Shown here piece by piece: positions 11,727 to 24,400 of a stretch of 64,000 nucleotides of DNA. Location: contig NC_088309.1 of assembly GCF_910592395.1 (NCBI RefSeq), positions 2,482,501 to 2,546,500 on the forward strand, given 5' to 3'. Position numbers and translations under genes: made by a program. Origin of the DNA: Lineus longissimus (taxonomy: Eukaryota; Nemertea; Pilidiophora; Heteronemertea; Lineidae). The stretch's first letter is position 1; each line of letters begins with the position of its first letter. The notes beneath the pieces are model-generated. The model was given only the letters and a program-made list of their open reading frames with translations. It ran no database searches and had not been told where the DNA came from.

Positions 11727-13329
11727 CTACGAAACTCCTCCCAGCCTCATTTCAACCTTGGAGACCAGTTCTTTGAGCTGTCCATCTATGCTGCTGAGAT
11801 CACTATTGTTCTCTATCACAACATCATGATCAAAAGCGTCCAATCCACATTCTGACTCTGCATCATCAACACCTGAAGAATAACATGGTTGGCAAATTAA
11901 GTGATGAACTTTAGAGATGTAAAGTCTACTACCTTCAGTCTAAGGGAAAAAGCCAGTACTTTTTAAAACTTCCTTCGTGCAGGCATGCCAGATAACTGAT
12001 CGGCCTAATCTTGATTATATTGCAACAGTTCTCATGGTCCATTTGCGCCAAAACATGAACAATGACCAAATTCGATGGCGTACTGGTTAAAATGTCAGAC
12101 TCTCAATCAGAATTGTGTTTACCAATGCTGGTTTGGTCGCCACTTTGTACTCACAGGTCGAGGGCGAGGCAAGCTCTCTGAGACACACCCTGATTAGGGA
12201 AAGTGCAATAAAAAACAGCTATCATTATTATTCTCTTCACCTTCAGTAAAAAGCCATCCTCTTTTCTGTCGTATATCTGAACTGGCAACCACTCGAACCG
12301 CGATAACTTTCTCACCAAACTTTGTCTTGAAATACTCCATGTCTGTTAGTCTCCTCGCATCACTGATTATCCACACAGGTCTCTTTTCTCTTTCAGTTGT
12401 TAGAGAGCAGAAGTACGACGGATCCTCATTTCGTTTTGCTTCTCCCCATCGTATCATATCCTCTCTGTACTTCTCCTTGTAATCTGTTGCATCAAGCAGC
12501 TTCTCAAAGTCCAGGCCATGTTCCTGCATCAGAAGAAGGTACACAACCAGGGGGAACCGGGAATAAAAGAGGGGTTTACTGTATGTGCGCCTTGTTTTTG
12601 TAGTGGGGGGATCCGGTCCCTACCTCAAAAAAATTTAAATATACATACTCTTGACAGTGGGATGTGGATGCAGTCATCCCCCCACCCCCACCGTGCTCAA
12701 TACAGCCGGCCCGACATAACTTGGTATCAATATTCTACTGGGTATGAGTAACTCATAATTGTGACTACTCATACTGTACTCTTTATTTAGGCTACCTTTG
12801 CATATTGTTCCTTCAGAGGTCCAGATAACCGTAGGATAGCACATTTTCCTTGACCAACTCTGGAAAATAAGAAATGCATACATTTAACATTACCTGTAAC
12901 AACGGTAGAGTAGGCCCTTTAATATTGTGCGGCTTTCACTGCTGATAGGCCTACTAGACTACAATAGTACAATGTGTTACCACCACCCATCTTGACCCAC
13001 AATGTTTTGATATCGCTAATTGAGTGATCTCTCTGTTTATAATATAGATCTCTAACGCATGTGTAAGGATGAACATAAACCATGCATATCACCACACTCA
13101 ATTAGTGAATTACTAAATTAGTCAATCAGTCATACTCATAGGCCTACCGAGTACTACTGGCACTGGCAAACGAGAACGTGGGCACAAGTAATTGCACTTT
13201 AATGTAATCTCGCATCAAACTGACAACAAATCAAAGCACATACTTCTGTTGAAGCCGATCAGAAACGAAGTCTTTGCCTGATTTTCTCTTCCCACTGAAA
13301 ACCAACACAAAAATTGGAACGTGTGCCAT
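11727..13329 (-). CDS. PMVK: PMVK, animal-type phosphomevalonate kinase (complete)
   Basis: Catalyses ATP-dependent phosphorylation of mevalonate-5-phosphate to the diphosphate in the mevalonate pathway to sterols and isoprenoids. Four coding exons: 13244-13329, 12796-12859, 12241-12523 and 11727-11872, all GT-AG and in phase, total 579 bases, so 192 residues plus stop, the usual length of the animal enzyme. The N terminus carries the nucleotide-binding loop FSGKRKSGKDF (residues 11-21). RLSGPLKEQYAK ends exon 2; DMIRWGEAKR and WIISDARRLTD lie in exon 3; the last exon begins GVDDAESECGLD, typical of the family's C-terminal part. This is the animal NMP-kinase-like family, unrelated to the GHMP-type enzyme of fungi and bacteria. 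No C-terminal peroxisomal SRL-type tripeptide is present; the protein ends GGVS. Confidence 0.95.
12066..12238 (+). mobile_element. tRNA-derived SINE in the last PMVK intron
   Basis: The head contains an A-box-like tggcgtactggtta (12076 region) and a B-box-like ggtttggtcgcc about 55 bases on. The 3' end, aagtgcaataaaaaacagct followed by atcattattatt, is the kind of LINE-recognised tail with ATT repeats found on many animal SINEs. The tail stops directly against the donor site of PMVK exon 3 (12233-12240), so the element almost fills this short intron. Family assignment is from pattern only. Confidence 0.6.
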
Positions 13330-13473
13330 TTTCAACCCTATGGGTTATTCAATTCAATTCAATTTATTTATTACTCAAATACGCCCTCTAGGGGCCAAAG
13401 GTAATACAAATAATACAAACTCGCACAGTGCCGAAATTAAAATTCAATTTCAGACACTGGAATTGGTAAAATT

Positions 13474-13485
13474 CCGCCATCTTGG
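13474..13485 (-). promoter_or_regulatory. YY1-type motif in the PMVK promoter region
   Basis: The minus strand reads CCAAGATGGCGG, a very good match to the YY1 core AAGATGGCGG common in proximal promoters of animal housekeeping genes. It lies about 145 bases upstream of the PMVK start codon. Confidence 0.5.
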
Positions 13486-15143
13486 ATATCGGCATCCTGA
13501 GATTCAGGTGTTTTCAACACTGCGTCACCACCACTTCAAACTCCAAAGTCTTATCCAGGCCTAGTAAGTGCCACCTTCTTTCATAAAATGGCTTGTTTTA
13601 TAAATAAATAACAAAATATGATCTTTGTAAATAAAACCCGAGATGTTCTGGTGTGTTTTTACGTGAATTTATTGCAAACTATCAATGCAGCGTAGTGCAG
13701 CCATCGTGTTCTCGGGCGTAGTGGTGATGCGATAGCCTCTTTGCAATTGTAAAGATTCTTTACATTTCCACATGCGCGGTACTGCTTTTCAAGATGGTGG
13801 CAATTTAGCAGTGCCAGAGCCGTTGTTTAGGAACGACATCAGCGCCTCTAGTGTCAAGATTGGTCAATGGGGCTGAAGTCTATTAATAGATGGGGATGAC
13901 CTGCACGAGTGCATGGGTGGTGTTAAGTGAAAGATAGTCTCTCAAATCAAAGAGTCCTTCACAAATATCTTTGATTTTTTTATTGCTTCTCAGGGCCTGT
14001 AACATCTTGACCACCAAGGTTTTTGCATCGTATATCAATACCGTCACTCTATATTGTTACCTGCATAAATGACTTTCGGCCAATGAGACAGTAGCGCAAC
14101 ATATCTCTTCTGGATGTGCCCTCCCATTCATAGGTCACCATGTTGCCAGAGAGTGTACCAAGTCTTTGCGGGATGTCCCATGCCCCTTCATTATATGTCG
14201 ACTTGACCAACTTATGTCTGTAAGTCACACACTCTCCGAAGACAGTCACAACCGTGGAGGAGACACTACAAATTGTATTTTGCTTCATCATTACATGACC
14301 GGAGACTGACCCACAGATTACCAGAAGTCAGCAAGTAGGATCTGATATCTTGAACCAGTAAACACTCAATATAAGAACATGGTCGATCGAAATCTCCGTC
14401 TCATCCTGGAATCGTGCAATGTAGAGCTGACACAACAGCTGCTACAGAGAAGACAGTTATAATGTATGTCTTCGATCTTCAGATTGGGTCTTGTGTCTTT
14501 GAAAGATTCTTTTGCTTATTGGCAACTCTGTCTCCCACCCCTCGACATTATTTTGTTATAGCCTGACTATCATTGTGACCTGCCTACCTGAGGTTGAGAC
14601 ACCTCGATGTGACCACAGAGAAGACAGTTCACAGCCTTGTTGCCACACCGCCATCGATTTGATTTTAAAAAAAGGCCCCTATGTCCACGTTTTATCGGAA
14701 AGTTAGGATTATATTTCTGATTCCCTAGTCTCTGTTAACAACAGAGCAGTGACAGTGCAAGTGGAATTGTTGGTATTCGATTATAAAAGGGAGATAAATA
14801 TCCCACTTGAGGCGTTTGAACTAGCTCGCTGCGCCTGCGACAGATATGCTCAGATACGTCGTAGTCACAAACCACACTTTGCGCTAAAGCGCCTTGGGCG
14901 GCCCCTGCGTATCCCATCCTTCATCCTGAACCTCATGGTCTATACTCCCTTTAAACATAGCCGGGGTTTAATTTTAAATCTTGATAAGATGCAATCAGGA
15001 TAAAGCATGACAAAGGAACAATCACGTCATTTCGTGTTGGCCCCGTGAAATGTATGGACTGTAACAGAAAGGTTGGTTCTGCCTCCGGAAGAGTAAGCTG
15101 GGAGTGAGAGAAGAAGCAACAAGGCTTTAGTTCATACACATAA
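13486..15143. other. Intergenic space between PMVK and VPS53
   Basis: Mostly non-coding. Just before it (about 13345-13430, in the PMVK 5' flank) is an AT-rich, low-complexity repeat-like stretch containing ttcaattcaatttatttatt. One unassigned frame at 14049-14291 is listed separately. No RNA gene was found. Confidence 0.45.
14049..14291 (-). other. Possible unassigned coding exon
   Basis: An 80-codon frame beginning MMKQNTICSVSS, with balanced composition and no low-complexity sequence. It contains a plausible donor site (ATGCAG followed by gtaaca) near its 3' end. It matches no family that I recognise, and no partner exon was found nearby. It could be an exon of a small separate gene, a decayed element or chance. 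Confidence 0.2.
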
Positions 15144-15149
15144 TTTATT
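15144..15149 (-). terminator. Candidate VPS53 poly(A) signal (AATAAA on minus strand)
   Basis: tttatt on the plus strand, about 335 bases downstream of the VPS53 stop codon. It is the first canonical hexamer noticed downstream, and its use is an inference. Confidence 0.4.
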
Positions 15150-15482
15150 TCATAGACATAGATTTTATATACATGTATTACAATTATACTGGAGAGTTTA
15201 TCCAGTGGACCAGTGGCTGGGAAAATTCTCTGACATGCATGTCTGATGTGATCTGCCCAATTCGGCAGTCTTGATAGAACTCTTTCTTTCTTCAAAGTTT
15301 TCCCTAATATATGTGTCCAATCCCCCAGGTAGGCCTTGGAAGATCACAGAGCCTTGTATGTCCTGAATAATCTGTCTCTATTCTGAAAGCAACACCCTTG
15401 CCTTCCCATCTAACCCTATTGTTTTTTTTACCAACTGGGGTAGGTAAAGGTGGCGATGCGGTTCTCTGAACTTATCACATCA

Positions 15483-18400
15483 CTATAGTCTCTTCTTTAT
15501 CAGTTTCTCTAACTTTCTAATTCTGCTTGACTCGTGGTCGACCAGTGCCTCTAGTGGAGCAGCAAAGCCGGTCGGTCCTGAATGATGGTGGTCACTGCTA
15601 CCACCATGTTGGCCTTGTGATGGGATCTTTGTCCTGAAGATGTCAAGCAAGGTACTCTGTTCATTTCGCTTTAAGCCCTGAAAAAGTTAGAAGTGAGAAA
15701 GTCTTAGCAGTATTATGACTGAGAAGGAAAATTTCTTATCAAAATATAGAACCCAGATATCGAGTGACAGTGCAGAACTGACACAAACTATAATAACGCA
15801 ATAAACAACATGCATGGATCAAAGGGGCGCACCAGTGGCCCTCCACGTTTTGGGCAGAATTATTGAATTTCTAGTTCCATGGCAAGTCATCAGGAGTTCT
15901 GTATAGACTGCATAGATGGCACAACAGTGAATAGGAAAAAGGCATGAATGAGACACTGCCAGCATTCTGAACCTTCCCAAAAACTAAGTCAGGCTGATTT
16001 TTGACGGTAAGCTCCACAGCCTCCTACCTTCATCTCCAAGACTTTCTGGAACTCATTGATATCTCTGTCAACGAGTAACTTGATGTAGTTCTCTACATAA
16101 CCTTGGGGCGGGTCATGGGGAGACATGATCACCTTTAAGATCATCTCAGCCTTGGTCATACCCTTCACCACTATCTTGGTGTAACTGGAATGATAAAATA
16201 ATGGTATTTCAAACAACCAAATGCCTAATCATAGTGGAACCTCCCTTAGCAGACACCACTGTTGCTGGACACCCTCTCTATTATGGACATTCAATTTGGC
16301 CTTCCTAATCATGACAACTCTCTATTAAAGACAGCATTTGTCAGTTCCAAGATTATTATCTTTAACAGAGAGTTTCTACTGAATAATCTTATTTTGAAGA
16401 TTCCTCTGCTGACAGGCGCTGGCCCATGCTAAAACCTTATAACAGAGAACCAGTTAAGTCACAAGTGGTGGGCCACCGGGCAAAGAAGCATCTGCCTGTT
16501 GGGTTAAGTAAAAGAAAAGATCAAACAAAATGTTCTTTTGAAGGTTTTTTTCTTCTTCGCCTGTTTGAGCCAATTAAACTAGAGGGCACCGACTAGTCTC
16601 CATGGAAACTAAAAGGAATTAGAATAGAATTAGACAGCTCAGGTGAATGTCACATGCCAGGTACCGGGAGGCAACTGAGCACGATTTGCTCCATGTACAG
16701 TAAGTAGATCAGTTCATTTTGCACAAATTAAATTTGTGCAGGTGTTATTATACACAATATCAGTTGACTTTTGGCAGTTGGCTTTTCAAACATATTCTCT
16801 GGATACAGAACTGCAGATATCTCAAATGTACAAATGTAAATTAACCCATTTGGGATGGGAAGGAAATAGAAGGGTTTTATTTAAACAAGTTTAGCGCCTA
16901 CAGTACCCCAGGAACCTCAATGTTTAAAGTGCTTACAATCAAGAAAAGAACTCCAGTCAGTTTCAATGAAATCATTAACAAACCTGAAGTACATGCATCA
17001 ACATTCCATCCCCTACATACACTTTGTAACATGAAATGTTGGAATAATTTGCACATCGAAGTCCCTTTGACTTTCAGTTCACCACTTGATGGTGAGTAAC
17101 TACCACTGACAAGCGATGTAGCACTCTTCAGCAAAAAACACTATCCTCCAAAACCGTCTGGCTCCAAGAGCTAATCTATAGGTATGAAGAACAAAAACAG
17201 ATGTCACCTCCTCCTCATATCCTTCCAAAAGCAGTCATTGTTGACACAAGTCAGCCATCACATCACCATGCAGGTGAGACAAACGACCAATCTACACACA
17301 CCATCATCATACCACAACAGCAGGTGATGGCAATTTTTTTCATCAATCGCCCAGTATTCTGAAGTAAGGTTTTCACCTCATTTGAGGTCGAATAGTATAT
17401 GTATTTGTCATGTTTTATTGGAAAACTTCTGAAGTTTTATGTTTGCAAGGTTTTTAAGAAATGAGGGACACATAGAAAGGTCATCAAATGTCATGACCTG
17501 GATGCAAAATCGCTTACCCAGCACAGGTGTAACATTTATAAATGTTTCCATTTCTGAGCGTTTCCCACTGAAATACAGATTGACACTTTGTCCCTGTTTT
17601 CCCCTACTGTATAGTCCTGGTATCTCTCGCCATCTATTGTTTGAAAACACTGAAATATGGGGGACATCCAAAGATGTTACACTGGGACCTGCTCTGAGGA
17701 TTTCCTTTAGCTATCAAATTGATTAGATACAAGTACAGAACTTCAATGAAATTTGCAATAATGAAGTCAAACCACCTTTCAAAAGGTCAGAACTGGTAAA
17801 TGACATCAAGAGTTTTTCAGTTGGCCCTCATACAGATGGGGAGGCATGAAGAACCAGTGTTTATGATGTTTTGCTTAGTTTCGGCAGGAATCAGTTGATA
17901 ATCATCGAAGTGATTCTGTATTGCCAGATACCAATTAATTACTGAGGTGTTATGATGGTTTAGTTCACTAAGTGCATACTGTCTATTTACCTATCAATGA
18001 TCAAACAAGAAAAAAATTACCTAAATCAAATACATTAACTGATGCCAAGGATTCCTGAGGATTCAGGTGGCCATATTTTTTCTTGTACCCTATTGATTGT
18101 TCCATCAGCAGACCAGTTACATCCTGTGCATTGAAAACACTCTTGTTTGAACAGATTGAGCATGCACTCTTGATCAACGAGTTGGTAGTCATTAATGAAC
18201 ATTGGTTTTTGTTATGCGATATGTAACTAGTTTTATTTCAAACTGATGAGGATATAAAGAGAGACCTAAAAATTTTTTATGGCTGTTCCATCAGCGTTCA
18301 CCTGCTCTGAGAGATCAGCCACGGTCTTTCCTTTGATTCAGACATGGTGACAGAGATAAAGAACACCACTGCAGCCAGTAACAGCTGTACCTTGGCTATA

Positions 18401-21400
18401 ATAGCATATTGTGACGGTGATAATGAAGTGAGATACGCTATCACCCCCGGCTGATCAGTATTCATGCATTCTGTGTCAAAACACCTTGAACAACTGATGG
18501 CATGTCCACTCCCGGCATCACAGGCTGATGTCGGGGTACTTGAAATCAGCATTTCCCAAGCCTTGTTAGTTTTACCATGCAAATGAGATCTCTACCAACA
18601 GCAGGAGTATCCACTGGGAAAACAGACCCTGCTAGGCCAGGGTGGCAATGAGCACCAATTCGATCCGGAAAACAATGACCCAATTTCAGTTTTGACTTAC
18701 AAAGAAAGTATCAACAATCAAAACTTGCATGTGTAGAGTACAAGAGTTGGTTGGAGATTGGCAAGTCACTGAAATGAGACATTGGCATCAAGCAATAAAC
18801 ACAAGAAAACAATTTGACATTTAGTCATGTATTATGAAGTATTGACACCCTCAACAATGATAGCCATATATATTGCTCTGGTGATATAGAATCAACATAA
18901 TCCTGCAGCCTTGTCAAACATTGATTACCAGCACAGGAGATTGAAGTCAAACAAAGATGGAATTTGATCCTATTCGCAAAACAAAACCATCATAAACTGT
19001 CATTTATTGTGTGAAGAAAATAATGACCAATGCCCTACCCATCGATATCTTCAATAAAACACTGCCGATAGTAATTGAGTGATGATTGCCTGCGATTGAA
19101 CCCCTCAACCAAATAAAACAACTGGCAAATCTCACTCCATGAAGAAAGTCCATGGAGCTGTCAAAAATAGCATGGTGATAGTGATCACACCCTTCATGAT
19201 ACAACACAACTCAGCCAGGGAAGAGAACAGTTGAAGAAACCTTCACAATAAACAACATCCTTCCTTCTGCATTCATAAATAACCAATGGAAAAGATTCCT
19301 GACAATGGACCTATTTTAAAAGCTGCAAAAGCCAGGATCACGCAATGACACAAAAAATATAATGCAACAGTAATTCAACACCGAACAATAAATCAGCATT
19401 CTGCCCAGAACTGTAGTTATCCAATGGCATCTGGCACAAGAACATTTCATTTTTTATCATCCACCATAGCACCATCGGTGTCTATCAAGGAAGCGCAGAT
19501 GTGACAGAACGCTCTCAACGTGCTAAAACCACTCGGCACGCATTTTCCCCCATTATGGTTAGGGCTTAGTGGTTTTGTCCCTGCTGGATCAGGAAATAAC
19601 CATTGGATCGGAAAAGATTCCTGATGAATAATGGAATCATTTTTTAGAGCTACAGAAGCTATGATCACGCAGTAGCAACACTTGATTGTACATGCATATA
19701 TTACGTACTTTATCGTAAATGATAAACATGGGGTGACGAAAGCAAACAAGACCAAATCACCATTTTTCATGAAAATATTATCACAAGATTTGCTAAGCCA
19801 GATAGTCGTTCGGACGGCTTACATGGTACGGAAGGGATGCCATGATACCATCACCAAAGATCGATCATCATGGCATTTCTATCGATGTGATAGGCAACTT
19901 GCTGAAGTTAATCAGCATAAAATGTGATTGTCAACACTTTTAGATCAGCAAGTAAAACCTATGAATACGCAGATGTCAGGAATTCCACATAAAACATGGT
20001 CCAGAGAAGTATTCTGTGGGCAGGTGTAAGTAGCTCTATCTTTATTGCATATCGTAACTGCTCGCTGGAAGTGTCTTAGTCAGTGGAAAAGTGGCAAATG
20101 TTCTAGAAGAGGTATGATCTGTCAAGAACTGTATTGGCTGAGGAAACCTTCTTCTGTTCTTGTTACAGAAGGATCAAGTATGGTACAACCCGAGACACAG
20201 GTTTTTGATACTCCTACCTTGTTTGAAATATCGAGAGGCGGAGTATATTGAAAGTCACTGGTTATGTCAGGATGAGTATGGTTATACCGCTAGGTACACA
20301 AGGTCACTCTTCACTTCCTTCCAGCATCATTGAGAAAGAACCTGGCCACATATTCTCAAAAAGTGCCATTCAAACAAGTGGCTTTAGCTGTCGAGGAGCC
20401 TGCCACAGAGCCATGAGAACATGAAGAGTGGTTGTAATTATTCAATCAATTAGCAGCCACATTCCAGCCACAATAATTATGTTGTCATGGCTTCGCTTGT
20501 TTGTGCCACGCTTTAGGAATTTGACCCAGATGACGTTTGTGTATTTAACCCAGTTGGTAGTATTTTCTAATACCAGCTGGACTTATACAAGGAGGAGTTG
20601 TCTTTGTTCTTTTCTAATCAGCCCCTGGATGGCATTGATCAAAGATTCTGAAATATGATGTCTCCTGTTTTAGCAAGACATCTTCTTTTCACAGGAACAA
20701 CACACCATGCCATATACGTGGGATGAATATAGGTTGATATCCATATCTCATTTGTATTGGGAAAACCCAACTATAAATTGACAGGCTAGACATTTCATGT
20801 CACTTTCTGATCATCCTGTAGCCGCTTGAGCCATCCCATATCAACAGCTGCCTCATACCCCAAACAAGTGAATCAATCACCTTAGAATCTTGCCAATAAC
20901 GCAAACTTCCAAGTAAAAATCATGGCCATACACCCCAGAAGCCCCACTGGTATCTTTTGATTTGAAAATTCAATCTGAAGCCTTTGGGTGTAACGGACCA
21001 AACTCAAATAAGCCCGCCATCATAACGGGAAGGGTAGCCAATGGATCGATGAGTTTTGGATCAAAGCTGTCAAATCCAGACAACTCTAATCATAAGCACT
21101 TATTTGAAATACATTTCCCTTGACTTATTTTCTCCCTGAGGGGAAATTTATGTTTGATCAAACAGTGTTTGTTGAACCATGCGTTGAAGAATCGATCTTG
21201 CCTGAAGTGCGGTGGAACACCTCTAAAGTCACTATGGAACTTTGGAATCTTGCTGATATCACACATGAAATTCAAACTCGGGCCAGTAATCTTCCTGATT
21301 GATGACATACAGGGACAGGACGAAAAGTGGTATGAGGGTGGATAATAGGCACCACCATATTGATAAAACTTGAAATCATAAAGCATTTAGAACTCTTTTA

Positions 21401-24400
21401 AAACGAAGTGAATGCCAATTTCAAGGGTGGGAGCCATTTCTTTGTTTCCCAAAAACTCAGACTCCCACCCTCGAAGGTCTGCATGTTTCCCAACCATGAT
21501 AGCTCTATGCTCCCTCCAGACATTATACCACCATCTACTAATACATACTTTACATATCACACCAACGGGGAAACGATCGGACACTTTACAAATCAGCTTG
21601 TTACAGCTTTAATGAGAAAGATGATGGACGTTGAGATCACAGCAGTGCCAGAACAATCAATAGAGGTCATTGGAACTAAAACCAATCGAGGAGAATAACT
21701 GAGCCCTTTGTAAAGCAATCATGCTGCGCGGAGACACTGATTGGTTGCCCACAGTCGAGCATGCCCTGAACGACATCGATGCTTCCGACTGACATTTTCA
21801 AGTGAGGAGATTGTAACATTGTGGTGTTCGGCCGGCAGCGACAAGTGGTTGTAGCAACTTTGTGAGGGACGTGCCATATTTATGCAATCATAGCAGGAAA
21901 AGATGTGATGGAAGGAAATTCTGTTTCATCTAGTAAATGCAGGACTCAAGCTTTTTACATCTGTGGCAACTGATTGGATTTATCTCATTTTCAAATTGCC
22001 TATGTTATCGGTAAGTTTTTTACTGCTTTGCTGAGTTATAAGAAACTTCCAAGTCAGCGTGGCCTAGTCGTATAAGTCACAAAGTTATTTTCTGGTCAAA
22101 CCATCACAATGAATGTCAGTAGAGTCTCAATGAAGCCCCATTTCATTGCGATTTTGAAGTCATATCAGACCGGACCATGAACCCAAAACTTTACCTTACT
22201 TGCTCTCATTGGAATGTTCTGACACCTTGGCTATATTGACGCTGCAAGCTACTTCCAGGAATTTGATATTGGTTCCCTTATTGATCTCTTAGTGAAGTAG
22301 AATGACTCATATGTTGATCATATCACAACACAATATAACAATTATCACCCAGTTATCAGCACAGTCAATATATGCCCCCATGAATATTGGTGCTTATAAT
22401 GTGTGGCTTGTTATAACTGATCCAACTATCCAAATGATGACAATCAGGAAACAAATTACAACAAATAGGCCGACTGGCTCCTATGTAAAGGCTTACTCCA
22501 TGAAGCTAATAAGGCATGCGCAAACCCAATGCCCCACCCCAGCTCTAAATTTGGCCTGCCCTTTTTTTAAAGTTCCTAATTCTTGGTATAACCAACTGTA
22601 CATAAGAAATAGTCCCGACTTGGTATTGACACCATGACCATATGTTAGGAGATGGGCACAAACATCATTATTTTTGCTTATCGATTTCATCTCGTAGCAC
22701 ACCGACCGCCCTGCTCATTTTCCCATGACATGTTCATGACTAAGCATCCAATACCCAATACCATATCAGCTATAATTTTCCTTTTTCTGTAACACTATCA
22801 ACTCTCAATACAATACTTAGCTTTACTATCGTCATTTATTCTCAAGTAATGATTTATACCAGTGCAGTGTGAATCTCAGTGGGATTGAAAGATATGGATT
22901 CTTCCAGACAACTATAAGTTACTGTGTTCTTCGAAATGGAAATTATGTGAAAAATTCCAATGATTTTGAAATATAAACTTGCCAATAGAAGTATACATGT
23001 ACATTGCAGCGAGATTGAGAGAGGAGAAGTTGCTTCGAGTATCACGATCCAGAATGGAAATAACCTGAATAGATGCGCATCTAAGACGCGTCATCGATTA
23101 TTGTTTTACCAGATATTGTTTAATGGTGGTGAAACTGGTGATAACGGGTTGCCAAGGTTGATGGAACGACCTCGAGGGGATACTGAGGGCAATTTGTCAA
23201 TGGTAAACAGTTAAGATATAGCCTTGGCCTGAAGGATTTCAGAACTAGTCAGAAGGGTGATTAACCTTATTGGAAAATGTTGTTATTAAAATAAAAACAA
23301 AAGGTTTATCTTTGCCAGCAAGCAATACTTGTATCAGAAGAGAAAAGTGAAAATGGAAGCATTTGACTTGAAATAACGGTACTTGTCAACTATCCAGGAA
23401 ACTGATTTGTTCCATTTGCTTCAGACTTGCTCTTGGAAATTTAATTAACTGATAGATAGTAAACAAAACAACAAAACTGCCAACATCGGGAGCAATTTCT
23501 TCCTTCAATACATCTTGAAGGATGTTTGTCTTCTTCCTTTCAGCTTAAGACATTCCTGAAGAACCATTGTTGAGTGCTCATAAACACTACTCTTGGAGTT
23601 CACGCTTCTTCAGTTTTACCAATATCAACAAAAGTTTTTCATATGTTCTCCTTCCTTATGAGTTTTCCCAGAAGGCAACAAGTGGATTCTTCCTTTTGAA
23701 ACCACTGAAATTGCCTTCAATTGGCCAACAGGGACTCATTAGTTGCAGCAGAAACATCTATTCTAATGGCACTGCGTGTCGAATCTGACATGCCCTGTTG
23801 CAAGCAGTACATTGTATATCGGAGTGGTTACTGACCATACATCAATGCCAAGTGGCAAGACATATTTGGTGGCAGTGGGAGAATCATACACAGCCAGTAG
23901 TTTTATTGGAAGACCCCTGCTTCAAGTAGGCAGAAGAGAGCAATGGCAATGCATTGGCAATCACCTTAGTTTGATATAAGCCAATATATCATTGATGCCC
24001 TGAAGTCAATGAGGCTGAACTGGGATCATGACTCATTGACCAAAAGGTTATGCGGCTTGAGAATTATTATTCATGCTTTATAGGTCCAGGCAATATCATA
24101 AAAGAACTGAATAGTGCAATATGCGCAATGACTGATCATTGATAATGCAGTCAATGAGGCTGGACTCATTTTTCTAACTATCATGGTCAAGCGTTGAAAT
24201 CATGAAATGAAAGAAGCCTCGTGAAACTTGGGGGTTAAGAATAAGATGTGTGACCAGTCGCAGCAAAACCAGGGGCATGGAATAAATTGATGTGTTCAGA
24301 TTTCCCAAACAGCAGAGAACAGTGAAATGAACAACTATCTCATGCTCCTAAGCTAATGATAGAGCAACATGCACCTGGTTTCGCTGTATTAACTCACCCT

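Noticed and set aside
17408-17671. Minus-strand 87-codon frame with a possible splice donor
   Set aside because: No family match and no phase-compatible neighbour; probably chance within the large intron.
18298-18582. Minus-strand frame considered as the missing VPS53 exon beginning LLLDTHSL
   Set aside because: It only shares a run of leucines; the true exon was found at 42043-42128 with full family match and correct phase.
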